From Agrobacterium sp. RAC06 (lineage in GTDB: Bacteria; Pseudomonadota; Alphaproteobacteria; Rhizobiales; Rhizobiaceae), in the NCBI RefSeq assembly GCF_001713475.1, contig NZ_CP016499.1, positions 1,922,001 to 1,986,000 on the forward strand: a stretch of 64,000 bases of DNA, read 5' to 3'. The position numbers and the translations under genes are program-made. Below the pieces are notes generated by a model. The model ran no database searches, was not told the DNA's origin, and saw only the letters and a list, made by a program, of their open reading frames with translations. Positions 26,629 to 34,690 of this stretch are shown piece after piece; positions within the stretch are counted from its first letter, which is position 1; each line of letters opens with the position of its first letter.

Positions 26629-26658
26629 GGGAACAGGTTCGGGGGAGACATGGTTCCC
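26629..26658. promoter_or_regulatory. Inverted repeat resembling a stress-sigma (EcfG) promoter
   Basis: GGGAAC (26629-26634) and GTTCCC (26653-26658) form an inverted repeat about 70 bp upstream of the micropeptide-mscS start. Read on the minus strand, GGAAC (26657-26653), 17 bp, then TGTT (26635-26632) approximates the alphaproteobacterial EcfG consensus GGAAC-N16/17-CGTT. This is only a pattern match. Confidence 0.3.
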
Positions 26659-26865
26659 TCCCCAGGAACAATCGCTGTGTGCCGTCCAGCAAAGATGCCG
26701 GTTGCTCAGATGGGGTTCAGCTCGACACTTTGCCCAAGACGCCAGACTGAAGGCCCTGATTGCCTTGCAGCCCAGAAGTGGCACGTCGGGATCCTTGAGA
26801 CTGAACCGCCCCGGCTTTACCGAAGACCGTTTGGTTTAAGTTATGCGGCCATAGCTGGTGCTTCC

Positions 26866-27173
26866 GAGCGGAAACAAGTGCCGCTCTCCCGCAATGTTGA
26901 CGTTAGCCCAAAGCCAGGGCCCAAAGATGGCATCCACGATCGCTCGCGGCAAAAAACAGAGGAAAATCAAAGGCTATATTTCTAATCCGTTGAAATCATG
27001 CGGGAATCCAGCTTATCCAGGCAGGCCGTTTCAAGTCCGTTTTTCCGCGGAAAACAGCGTCTGTTTATCACAGAAAAAAGCGACGCCTTCTAAACAACTT
27101 GTACAATGCTCGCTGCTGCTCGTCAGGTCATCTGTTGTGCTAAAAGGGTGTCGCAAAATCGGCTGGGGACCCC
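26866..27173 (+). repeat. Dispersed ~310-bp repeat, copy 3
   Basis: Near-full-length copy: GAGCGGAAACAAGTGCCGCT start, GTTAGCCCAAAGCCAGGG, ATCCAGGCAGGCCGTTTCAA, TATCACAGAAAAAAGCGACG, CTTCTAAACAACTTGTACAA and GGCTGGGGACCC end. More diverged than copies 1 and 2. It fills the centre of the 812-bp gap between the mscS module and the inositol-phosphatase/ABC module; 27174-27374 holds nothing recognisable. Confidence 0.85.
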
Positions 27174-27374
27174 CTACGCGTAAGCCTCTTTCAAAGACTT
27201 TGTTTCACCAAACCTGCTCAAACTGGCTAACGCGAGGACTTCGATTGGTGCCACAAAGTCCGCGTTTAGCCAGAAGAGCCCGACATCATTTCAGAGGCCT
27301 TGGCCCCAGATCTACAACGCAACGGTCAACGTCGGCGTAGTTGTCCGCAAATTCGTCATCCGGACCCCTAGGCT

Positions 27375-28178
27375 CTAAAGATTGTTGAGGTGAAGCTGCA
27401 ATAGTTCATCGTAGCAGGACTGGTTTGCGGCAAGAACCGGATGTCCGTTCAGGAACTCGGCACCGCTTCCAGGAAAGGCAAGGTTCCTGCCGCCGGCTTC
27501 GCGCACGAGGCAGAAACCGGCCATGCAATCCCACGCTCGCATATGCGGTTCGTAATACCCAACCAAGCGGCCGGCTGCGACATAGGCCAGCATCAGCGCC
27601 CCTGAACCATTGCGGATGAAATTTCCGCCCTTCGCCATGAGGCCGCCGATGATCGCACCGACTCGTTCGGGGGTGACGTAGTTGTTGCAGCCTATCCCCG
27701 TCATCGCATTCTGCAGATTGCGGCTGGGATCGAGGCGCAGGGACTTGTCATTCAGCGTCGCGCCGAAACCGAGCGCCGAGGCATAAAGCTCATCCGAGCA
27801 TGGCACATGGATCACGCCAACAACTGGCTCCCCATCCCTTACGATCGCGACGGAAACACACCAGGTCGGCATGCCGTTTACAAAGGGGGCGGTGCCGTCG
27901 ATCGGATCAACGACCCATGTAAAGCCGGAGGTGCCCTCGTCATGGCCGAACTCCTCGCCTAAGAACCCGTCATTCGCATAGATTTCGGCAACCCGCTCCT
28001 TGAGGAAGGTCTCGACGTTGCGGTCGGCGATGGAAACCACGTCCTGTAGGTCGCGCTTCGTTTCGATCACCAGCGTGTCTCGACGATTGAAGTAGTCGAG
28101 CGCCATGGCTCCCGCTTCCACCGCCAGCGTCTTGGCCAGGGCGAAACGCGCTGCGAGTGCCGTATCATTTACTGTCAT
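27375..28178 (-). CDS. Inositol-monophosphatase family phosphatase
   Basis: Protein of 267 residues from the ATG at 28178 (AAGGAA upstream); an ATG at 28211 overlapping the upstream ABC stop is an alternative. Metal-site motifs are present: Glu in GEEFGHDEG, WVVDPIDGTAPFVNGMP (motif A) and HMRAWDCMAG (motif B). The Mg-dependent, Li-sensitive phosphatase fold is therefore complete. Members act on inositol phosphate, fructose-1,6-bisphosphate, PAP, histidinol phosphate and sugar phosphates. Placement as the last gene of an AfuABC-like importer suggests it dephosphorylates the imported compound; this is inference. Confidence 0.85.
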   Translation of the reverse strand: MTVNDTALAARFALAKTLAVEAGAMALDYFNRRDTLVIETKRDLQDVVSIADRNVETFLKERVAEIYANDGFLGEEFGHDEGTSGFTWVVDPIDGTAPFVNGMPTWCVSVAIVRDGEPVVGVIHVPCSDELYASALGFGATLNDKSLRLDPSRNLQNAMTGIGCNNYVTPERVGAIIGGLMAKGGNFIRNGSGALMLAYVAAGRLVGYYEPHMRAWDCMAGFCLVREAGGRNLAFPGSGAEFLNGHPVLAANQSCYDELLQLHLNNL

Positions 28179-28210
28179 TCTGATCTTTCCTTGATCTTCT
28201 TGAAAATTCA

Positions 28211-29269
28211 TCAGCCGTTGATGACGGCAATGCCACGGTTCTTGAACGCCAATGTGACGTCGCTCGTGGCGGCATGGGCATGATCAACGTCGTGATCGAT
28301 GACGAAGAGCGTACCAACATCGGTCTCGACCTCATATTCGACATGACCGCCGAGATAGGCGGAGTGCAGGACGCGACCCTTCAGGCCCTCTGCGCCAGCA
28401 GAGCCGATCCGGATGGCACCGGGCCGCACGGCGAGTTTTGCAGGGCCTCGGCCCGCCTTGGACTGCAGGCGATGCTCGAGATTGCTGACACGCACCAGAA
28501 CTTCGCGGCCATCGGATTGCACGACCTCGCAGGGCAGCACATTCGCCTCCCCCATGAAGTCGGCAATGAAGGGCGAGGCCGGCGCTTCGTAGAGTTCACG
28601 CGGCGCGCCCGACTGAGCGATCTCGCCGTCTTTCATCACGATGATCCGGTCGGAGACCGCAAGTGCCTCGTCCTGATCATGAGTGACATAGACTGCGGTA
28701 AAACCCAGGCGTTGCTGGAGATCGCGGATTTCGGTGCGGACGCGGCGGCGCAGACGTGCATCGAGATTGGAGAGCGGCTCGTCGAGAAGCAGCACCTGCG
28801 GCTCCAACACCAGGGCTCGCGCCACAGCGACGCGCTGCTGCTGGCCGCCCGACAATTCTGCCGGAAGGCGATGCCCCATGCCGGCGAGGCCGACGAGCTT
28901 GAGGCCTTCCTCGGCCTTCTCACGCGCCTCCTTCTTGGCCAAGCCGGACGACTGTAAGCCGTAGGCGACGTTTTCGAGCGATGTCATATGCGGAAAGAGC
29001 GCATAGGACTGAAAAACCATGGAAACGTCGCGTTCGTTCGCAGGCAGCATGGTCACATCCTTGCCACCGATCAGGATCTTTCCAGAAGTCGGATGCTCCA
29101 GACCCGCCAGCATGCGCAGCGTCGTCGTCTTGCCGCAGCCGGAGGGACCAAGCAGGGTCACCAGCGTTCCGGGTTCGATGGTGAGTGAAAGATCATGGAT
29201 GGCGGTAAAGGCGCCGAAGGTCTTGCGAACATTTTGGAAGGTGACGGATCCGGCGTTGACGGTGATCAT
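28211..29269 (-). CDS. ABC importer ATPase (AfuC/FbpC-like)
   Basis: Protein of 352 residues. Walker A GPSGCGKTT, Q-loop SMVFQSYALFPH, signature [15 protein letters not shown], Walker B VLLLDEPLSNLDA, H-loop VTHDQDEAL, then a C-terminal TOBE-like regulatory domain. The true start is the ATG at 29269, which overlaps the permease stop (ATGA) and has AGGAGAAAA upstream. The open frame extends further back to 30100, but that part is a shadow of the permease gene. It powers the permease encoded immediately upstream. Confidence 0.88.
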   Translation of the reverse strand: MITVNAGSVTFQNVRKTFGAFTAIHDLSLTIEPGTLVTLLGPSGCGKTTTLRMLAGLEHPTSGKILIGGKDVTMLPANERDVSMVFQSYALFPHMTSLENVAYGLQSSGLAKKEAREKAEEGLKLVGLAGMGHRLPAELSGGQQQRVAVARALVLEPQVLLLDEPLSNLDARLRRRVRTEIRDLQQRLGFTAVYVTHDQDEALAVSDRIIVMKDGEIAQSGAPRELYEAPASPFIADFMGEANVLPCEVVQSDGREVLVRVSNLEHRLQSKAGRGPAKLAVRPGAIRIGSAGAEGLKGRVLHSAYLGGHVEYEVETDVGTLFVIDHDVDHAHAATSDVTLAFKNRGIAVING

Positions 29270-31497
29270 GCGGTTTTCTCCTGACCGAGAGGAACGGGAC
29301 TGTTGTTGCCGAGGCCGGCGACACGATTTTCGCGGCGGAGCCTGCGTTCGCCGACAAGGAGCTGGAAGCCGGCGATGATCGTGATCATCACGACGATCAG
29401 CATCGAGGAATAGGCAATCGCCACGCCGTATTCGCCATTCTCGACAAGGCCGACGATGTAGGAGGTCGCCATGTTGTGCTCGGCGCTGACGAGGAAGATC
29501 ACGGCGCTGATCGAGGTGATGGCGCGCACGAAGGAGTAGACGAGGGCGGCTGTGATCGCCGGTCGCAGGAGCGGCAGGATGATCTTGCGGACCGTGCGGA
29601 AACTGTTCGCCCGAAGCGTCAGCGAGGCTTCGTCCAGGCTCTTGTCGAGCTGGCTCATCGCCGCGATCCCGCCGCGCACGCCGACCGGCATGTTGCGGAA
29701 GACGAAGCAGGCTATCAGGATCAGCGCCGAGCCCGTCATTTCGAGAGGCGGCAGATTGAAGGCCATGATGTAGCTGACGCCGATAACCGTGCCGGGGATG
29801 GCAAAGCTCATCATCAGGGCGAACTCGAAGAGGTTCCGGCCGGCGAATTTCTGCCGGACAATGATGTAGGCGGTCAGAAGTCCGACGGCTGCGGTCAACG
29901 GCGCGGAGATCAGCGAGATCTCCATGGTCGTCCAGAAGGAGTTCCAGGCAACGCCCGTCCAGGCGATCGAGCCGTTCTGGATGCTGACGGAAAAGGCTCG
30001 GGCGTAATGTTCGAGGGTCAGCGTATTGTCGAGGCCCCAGGTGGTCACGAAGCCTCCGACGAGGATCATGCCGTAAACGACGACGGTGAAGATCATCCAC
30101 GGAATGACAATGGCATGCACGCCGATCGAGATGCCACGTGGCAGGGCGATATGGGCGCCGCTGTCTCCCTTGCCGGTGACGGTCGCGAAGTTTTTCCCCG
30201 ACAGCCAGAGGCGCTGTGCAAGAAAGGCCGAGAGCGTGAAGAACAGGAGGACCAGCGCGAGCACGGCAGCGCGTGACGGATCGTTCTGCGAACCGACCAC
30301 GGCGAAGAAGATTTCGGTTGAGAGCACGCCATTGCTGCCGCCAAGCACCAGCGGATTGCCGAAGTCGGCCATGCTTTCGATAAAGCCGATCAAGAAGGCA
30401 TTGGCGAGGCCGGGCTTCATCAGTGGCAAGGAAACCCGCCAGAAGGTCCGCCAGCGGTCAGCCCGCAACGTTTGCGACGCCTCTTCCATCGAGGGGCTGA
30501 CGCCCTCGACGACACCGATCAGGACGAGGAACGAGATGGGCGTGAACGACAACACCTGCGCAATCCAGATGCCGGTCAGGCCATAGAGCCAGCGGCCAGG
30601 CTCGATACCGAACAGGCTCGACAGCGTCTCGGTCACCACTCCGGCACGACCAAAAAGCAGCACCAGTGCGAGGCCGATGACGAAGGGCGGCGTGATTATC
30701 GGGAGGACCGTCAGCAGCCGCAATCCCTTCTTGAACGGGAAGCGGGTGCGCGTGGCGACGAGCGCGAAAGCGAGCCCCAGCAGGGTGGAGGCCGACGCCG
30801 TCATAATGGCGAGCGTGAAGGTGCGCCAGGCGACGCCGCAGCGGCCATCACCGACCAAGCAGCTCAGGCTCCAGATGCCCGGATCCTGCAGGTTGCGGAT
30901 GAAGTCGTCGGGCTTGAAGGAGCCATCGAAATCCTGGACGGCGGCCACCAGCATGCTGCCGATCGGATAGAAGACGAAGACGAAGACGAGAAAGACTAGC
31001 AGTGAAATAGATCCGACGACAAAGGCGTCGCCCTTCATCACTCCGCGCTCGACGAGACCGAAGGCGAGCATGAGGACGAAGACGATAGCCATGGTGACGG
31101 CACCGGCACCCATGGAGGGTTGCCCGTCGGACAGCGGTCCGAAAAGGGCTTCGCTGATCCCCCAGGTCCAGCCGGAGAAACCGACCGCAAGTCCTTGGAG
31201 GCACAGGTAGACTAGGCCTGCTGCACCTGCCGCCGCAAAGAACGCACCACGGCGCATCGGATCGACAATAAAACGTGCCGCGAAACCGAGACCGAAGAAG
31301 AGGACGACACCGAGAAGCCAAAGGCGACCATGGCCTAACAACTGCAGGACGCCTGGCGCAGCGCTCTCCGTGAAAGGAAAGTCGCCGAACCAATCAAGGC
31401 CGAAGAAGCCGGATTCCAGCCTGTACCAGGGAAGCAGAATGAAGGACGCGGCTCCGAACGCCAGCAACAGGTCCAGTCTGCGGTTGCCATGTCTCAT
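29266..31497 (-). CDS. Fused two-domain ABC permease (AfuB/FbpB-like)
   Basis: Protein of 743 residues from the ATG at 31497 (GAGG 6-9 nt upstream). It has an N-terminal set of about six extra helices, then two copies of the binding-protein-dependent permease domain. Each carries an EAA-like loop (MEEASQTLRADRWRTFWRV and LDEASLTLRANSFRTVRKI), so it supplies both halves of the translocation channel. The large N-terminal extension is also found in AfuB-type proteins. A perfect hairpin separates it from the binding-protein gene. Confidence 0.86.
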   Translation of the reverse strand: MRHGNRRLDLLLAFGAASFILLPWYRLESGFFGLDWFGDFPFTESAAPGVLQLLGHGRLWLLGVVLFFGLGFAARFIVDPMRRGAFFAAAGAAGLVYLCLQGLAVGFSGWTWGISEALFGPLSDGQPSMGAGAVTMAIVFVLMLAFGLVERGVMKGDAFVVGSISLLVFLVFVFVFYPIGSMLVAAVQDFDGSFKPDDFIRNLQDPGIWSLSCLVGDGRCGVAWRTFTLAIMTASASTLLGLAFALVATRTRFPFKKGLRLLTVLPIITPPFVIGLALVLLFGRAGVVTETLSSLFGIEPGRWLYGLTGIWIAQVLSFTPISFLVLIGVVEGVSPSMEEASQTLRADRWRTFWRVSLPLMKPGLANAFLIGFIESMADFGNPLVLGGSNGVLSTEIFFAVVGSQNDPSRAAVLALVLLFFTLSAFLAQRLWLSGKNFATVTGKGDSGAHIALPRGISIGVHAIVIPWMIFTVVVYGMILVGGFVTTWGLDNTLTLEHYARAFSVSIQNGSIAWTGVAWNSFWTTMEISLISAPLTAAVGLLTAYIIVRQKFAGRNLFEFALMMSFAIPGTVIGVSYIMAFNLPPLEMTGSALILIACFVFRNMPVGVRGGIAAMSQLDKSLDEASLTLRANSFRTVRKIILPLLRPAITAALVYSFVRAITSISAVIFLVSAEHNMATSYIVGLVENGEYGVAIAYSSMLIVVMITIIAGFQLLVGERRLRRENRVAGLGNNSPVPLGQEKTA

Positions 31498-31539
31498 GGT
31501 CGACCTCATTCAAAGAAATTAAGAAGAGAGCAGAAGGGG

Positions 31540-31563
31540 GTCGGCAGCCTAAAGGCTGCCGAC
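31540..31563 (-). terminator. Hairpin between the binding-protein and permease genes
   Basis: GTCGGCAGCC (31540-31549) and GGCTGCCGAC (31554-31563) form a perfect 10-bp stem with a TAAA loop, 15 nt after the binding-protein stop. As in the tct operon, it probably stabilises the upstream mRNA or attenuates read-through so the receptor is made in excess. Confidence 0.72.
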
Positions 31564-31578
31564 AGTACGACGCAAAGA

Positions 31579-32604
31579 TCAGTTTGCGACAGCGCCGATC
31601 TCACGATCCCAGCGCTCGAGCAGTGCCTTACGGCGTTCAGGATCGCCATAGGTCTTGAAGTCGTAGTCGATGAGCTTGATGTCCTCGAAGCGTGGGGCTT
31701 CCTTGGGGATCTCGGCGCTCTTGTTCGATGGAAGCTGGAAGGATTTGGCGTCCTTCATGCGCGACTGCACGTCAGGCTTCAGCGACCAATCGTACCAGAC
31801 CTTGGCATTCTCCATGTTGCGGGCGCCCTTGACGATCGACATGGAGCCAATCTCGTAACCGGTGCCTTCGCAAGGTGCGATCGACTTGACGGCGAAGCCC
31901 TCGGAAGTCTGGGCCACCGCATCATGCATGAAGACGATACCGAGGCCGGTCTCGCCACGGGCAGCCGCCTTGACCGGCGCGGAGCCGGATTTGGTGTATT
32001 GCGAGATATTGGCGTTCAGCGCCTTCAGGTATTCGAAGGCCTTGTCTTCACCCATGATCTGCACGAGCGAGGCAAGCGCTGTGTAAGCCGTTCCAGACGA
32101 ATTGGGATTGGCCACCTGGATCTCGCCCTTCAGCTCGGGAGCAAGGAGGTCGGCCCAGCAAGTCGGTTCCTTGTAGCCTTTCTGCTTGAAGATCTCGGTG
32201 TTGTAACCCCAGCCGAGCGCGCCGGCGTAGACGCCGACGGTCTTGAAGCCCGAGCTTTCGGCCTGGCTCTTAGCCCAGTCCTGCAACTGGTCCAACATCG
32301 GCGACTTGTACTCTTCCGTCAGCCCTTCGGAAGCGGCCTGGAGATGAGGGTCGCCGGTGCCGGCCCACCAGAGGTCGGTCTTGGGGTTGCGGGCTTCGGC
32401 TCGGATCTTGGCATAGGCCTCGCCAGAGGACATGCGCACCATGTTGACCTTGATGTCATGGGCCTTTTGGAAATCGCCCTGCATCTGTTCGCAGATGACC
32501 ACGTCGGCAGCGCAAATGAGGTTGAGTTCACCGGCAGCCAGAGCCGAACCCGCACTCAAGCTGGTGCCGGCGAAGAGTAGAGTGGAGAGTATTGTCAGTC
32601 GCAT
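31579..32604 (-). CDS. Periplasmic binding protein, AfuA-like (paralogue 1)
   Basis: Protein of 341 residues with AGGAGG just upstream of the ATG at 32604 and a signal peptide ending SALAAG. The mature protein opens ELNLICAADVVICEQM with two Cys. It contains DLWWAGTGDPHLQAA, CEGTGYEIGSMSIVKG and KLIDYDFKTYGDPERRKALL. The WWxGTGDPHLQAA segment is characteristic of AfuA-type receptors, which bind hexose phosphates in studied cases, although annotation pipelines often call them iron-binding. Directly upstream of the permease; followed by a hairpin. Confidence 0.8.
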   Translation of the reverse strand: MRLTILSTLLFAGTSLSAGSALAAGELNLICAADVVICEQMQGDFQKAHDIKVNMVRMSSGEAYAKIRAEARNPKTDLWWAGTGDPHLQAASEGLTEEYKSPMLDQLQDWAKSQAESSGFKTVGVYAGALGWGYNTEIFKQKGYKEPTCWADLLAPELKGEIQVANPNSSGTAYTALASLVQIMGEDKAFEYLKALNANISQYTKSGSAPVKAAARGETGLGIVFMHDAVAQTSEGFAVKSIAPCEGTGYEIGSMSIVKGARNMENAKVWYDWSLKPDVQSRMKDAKSFQLPSNKSAEIPKEAPRFEDIKLIDYDFKTYGDPERRKALLERWDREIGAVAN

Positions 32605-32712
32605 GGGTATCCTCCTGTTGCTTGCGTCTGATGGAAGTCGAGAAAAATGGACAAGCCTTCGGCTGTGATGCCGAGACGGCACCTTTTCAGCGGCGGTCCA
32701 GTTGTAGAAAAA

Positions 32713-33735
32713 TCAGTTGGTCGGATTGATCTCGCTATCGAAGCGACTCAGCAGTCGACTTCGCTGTTCGGGTGATCCGAAGGTGGCAAAATCATAGTCC
32801 ACCATCTTGATCATCGAGATATCGGGAGCGGCGGGCGGCAGCACGGCCCTGGCATTGGATGGCACCTGGTTCTGGCCCGCGGCAGCGCCGGTCGCCTGCC
32901 CTTCCGGGCTCAGCGCAAAATCAACGAAGCGCCGCGCCTCCTCTAGATGGCGGCTGCCCTTGACGATGCTGACCGCTCCGATTTCGTAGCCGGTGCCCTC
33001 GCAGGGCGCGACGATGACGAGTGGAGCACCCGCTTCCTTTTGCGTGACGGCATCGTGCATAAAGGAGATGCCGATAGTGATCTCTCCCCTGCCCGCAGCC
33101 TTGACCGGCTCTGCTCCGGCCTTTGTGTATTCGGTGATATTACGTCCGAGTTCGCGCATATAGCCAAACGCCTCGTCTTCGCCGAGCAACTGCACGAGCG
33201 TCACAAGCGTTGTGAAGGCGGTGCCTGACGAATGCGGGTTTCCTGACAGGATATGGTCGCGATAGATCGGCTTGGCGAGATCCTTCCAGCAGTTGGGTGC
33301 TGGCAGACCGGCAGACGCAAGAAGCTCCGCGTTGTAGGCGAAGCCGAGCGCGCCAGCATAGAGGCCGACGGATGTGCCGCCGGACAGAGAGAAGAAATTT
33401 CGTGCCCAGGGCAGAAGGTCTGCCTCCTGTTGGGGACGATGAGGTTCAAGGAGGCCTTCATAGGCGGCCTGAAGGTGCGTTACCCCAGTTCCGCCCCACC
33501 ACACATCGACCGTCGGCGCATCCTTCTCGGCCCTGACGTAATCGAGTATCTCCCCGGTGCTCATCCGCGGCATGTTAATGGCCACGCCGCTCCTCGCCTC
33601 GTAGGTCTTTTCCATGACGGCGCACCAGACCTCGTCGACACCGCAGAGAATGTTCAGCGTGTCTCCTGCCTGGGAACCAGTCGCCGTGGCCAAGGTCACA
33701 AGTACACCGGCGCCTATGGCGGTCAATAACTTCAC
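32713..33735 (-). CDS. Periplasmic binding protein, AfuA-like (paralogue 2)
   Basis: Protein of 340 residues with GGAGGACG before the ATG and a signal peptide ending SQAG. Clearly related to its downstream neighbour: NILCGVDEVWCAVM, DVWWGGTGVTHLQAA, APCEGTGYEIGAVSIVKG and MVDYDFATFGSPEQRSRLL line up position by position. The ligand-region GTGDPH of the paralogue is GTGVTH here, so specificity may differ. This gene is first in the importer operon and divergent from the two-component genes. It may feed a second ligand to the same permease, or act as the receptor for the nearby sensor kinase. Confidence 0.78.
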   Translation of the reverse strand: MKLLTAIGAGVLVTLATATGSQAGDTLNILCGVDEVWCAVMEKTYEARSGVAINMPRMSTGEILDYVRAEKDAPTVDVWWGGTGVTHLQAAYEGLLEPHRPQQEADLLPWARNFFSLSGGTSVGLYAGALGFAYNAELLASAGLPAPNCWKDLAKPIYRDHILSGNPHSSGTAFTTLVTLVQLLGEDEAFGYMRELGRNITEYTKAGAEPVKAAGRGEITIGISFMHDAVTQKEAGAPLVIVAPCEGTGYEIGAVSIVKGSRHLEEARRFVDFALSPEGQATGAAAGQNQVPSNARAVLPPAAPDISMIKMVDYDFATFGSPEQRSRLLSRFDSEINPTN

Positions 33736-33949
33736 GTCGTCCTCCCTTGGAACCTCCCCGTTCCAATGACCGAAGCATGTCCATATCGGCCCGGGCTGGC
33801 AACCCGGAGAATGGTTACCGATCTTTCACCGCGACGTCGTCACCCGTTGCAGAGATTGCAAATATTACAATTGTGACGTTTGCCGATAACCACCAAGTCT
33901 TTGGCGTTTTCGCCAGGCCCGGTTATGATACCCTTGGGAGGACTGCAAC

Positions 33950-34690
33950 GTGTTGAACCAGAAGGTGAAAATTCTGATCGTCGAGGACGATCCGGATATG
34001 GCAGAGCTCATCTGTGATCTGGTGGAGGCAGAAGGCTGGATACCATTGACGGCCCCCTCTGCCGAGGCGGCACAGGAGCGATTGCAGCATGAAACAGTTC
34101 AGCTGGTTCTGATCGACCACAATCTGCCGGGCCTTTCGGGCCGAGCCTTCGCGCAGCGTTTGAGGGCACAGACCGATGTCGGTATCGTCATGGTGACAGC
34201 AGCGGGAAGTGCGACCGATCGGGTGCTGGGACTGGAAATGGCGGCGGATGACTATGTCGTCAAACCGTTCGAACCGAACGAACTCACCGCCCGCATAAAG
34301 GCCGTTCTCCGTCGTACCCATCCCCAATTGCGCCACGACAGGGAGCTTGAGCGCGAACAGCCGTCAACGGCGCTCAGGCTTGGCGAATGGGCCGTCGATC
34401 TCGGTCAACGCCGTGCCGTTTGCCTCGCCGATCCGACGAAGACGCTAACGGCAGCAGAGTTTGCCCTGCTTGAGATCCTCGCCGAGACGCCGAACACGCC
34501 CGTGAGCCGCGCGCACATTCTTGACCGGATGGGGGCAGACTCCGATCGTTTCGTTGATCGCAACGTCGATGTTCTGGTGCTGCGTCTCAGGCGTAAGATC
34601 GAGCAGAACCCGGACTTGCCATGCCATATCCAAACGCGACGCGGAAAGGGCTATGTCTTGCACACCGACGATGCTGGATCCCAGCCTTGA
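33950..34690 (+). CDS. OmpR-family response regulator of the importer module
   Basis: Protein of 246 residues starting at GTG 33950 with GGGAGGA upstream. Receiver: ILIVEDDPDMAEL, LIDHNLPGLSG phosphoacceptor, MVTAAGS and VVKPFEPNEL. The linker is longer than average, then a winged helix ends RRGKGYVLH. Divergent from the binding-protein genes, so it probably controls them from the 214-bp shared intergenic region. That region has an AT-rich stretch with TTGCA repeats near 33845-33875. Confidence 0.84.
   Translation: MLNQKVKILIVEDDPDMAELICDLVEAEGWIPLTAPSAEAAQERLQHETVQLVLIDHNLPGLSGRAFAQRLRAQTDVGIVMVTAAGSATDRVLGLEMAADDYVVKPFEPNELTARIKAVLRRTHPQLRHDRELEREQPSTALRLGEWAVDLGQRRAVCLADPTKTLTAAEFALLEILAETPNTPVSRAHILDRMGADSDRFVDRNVDVLVLRLRRKIEQNPDLPCHIQTRRGKGYVLHTDDAGSQP

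Noticed and set aside
29270..30100. N-terminal extension of the ABC ATPase frame
   Set aside because: This part is an out-of-frame reading of the permease gene; the ATPase has a clear start at 29269 with a ribosome site and ATGA overlap.
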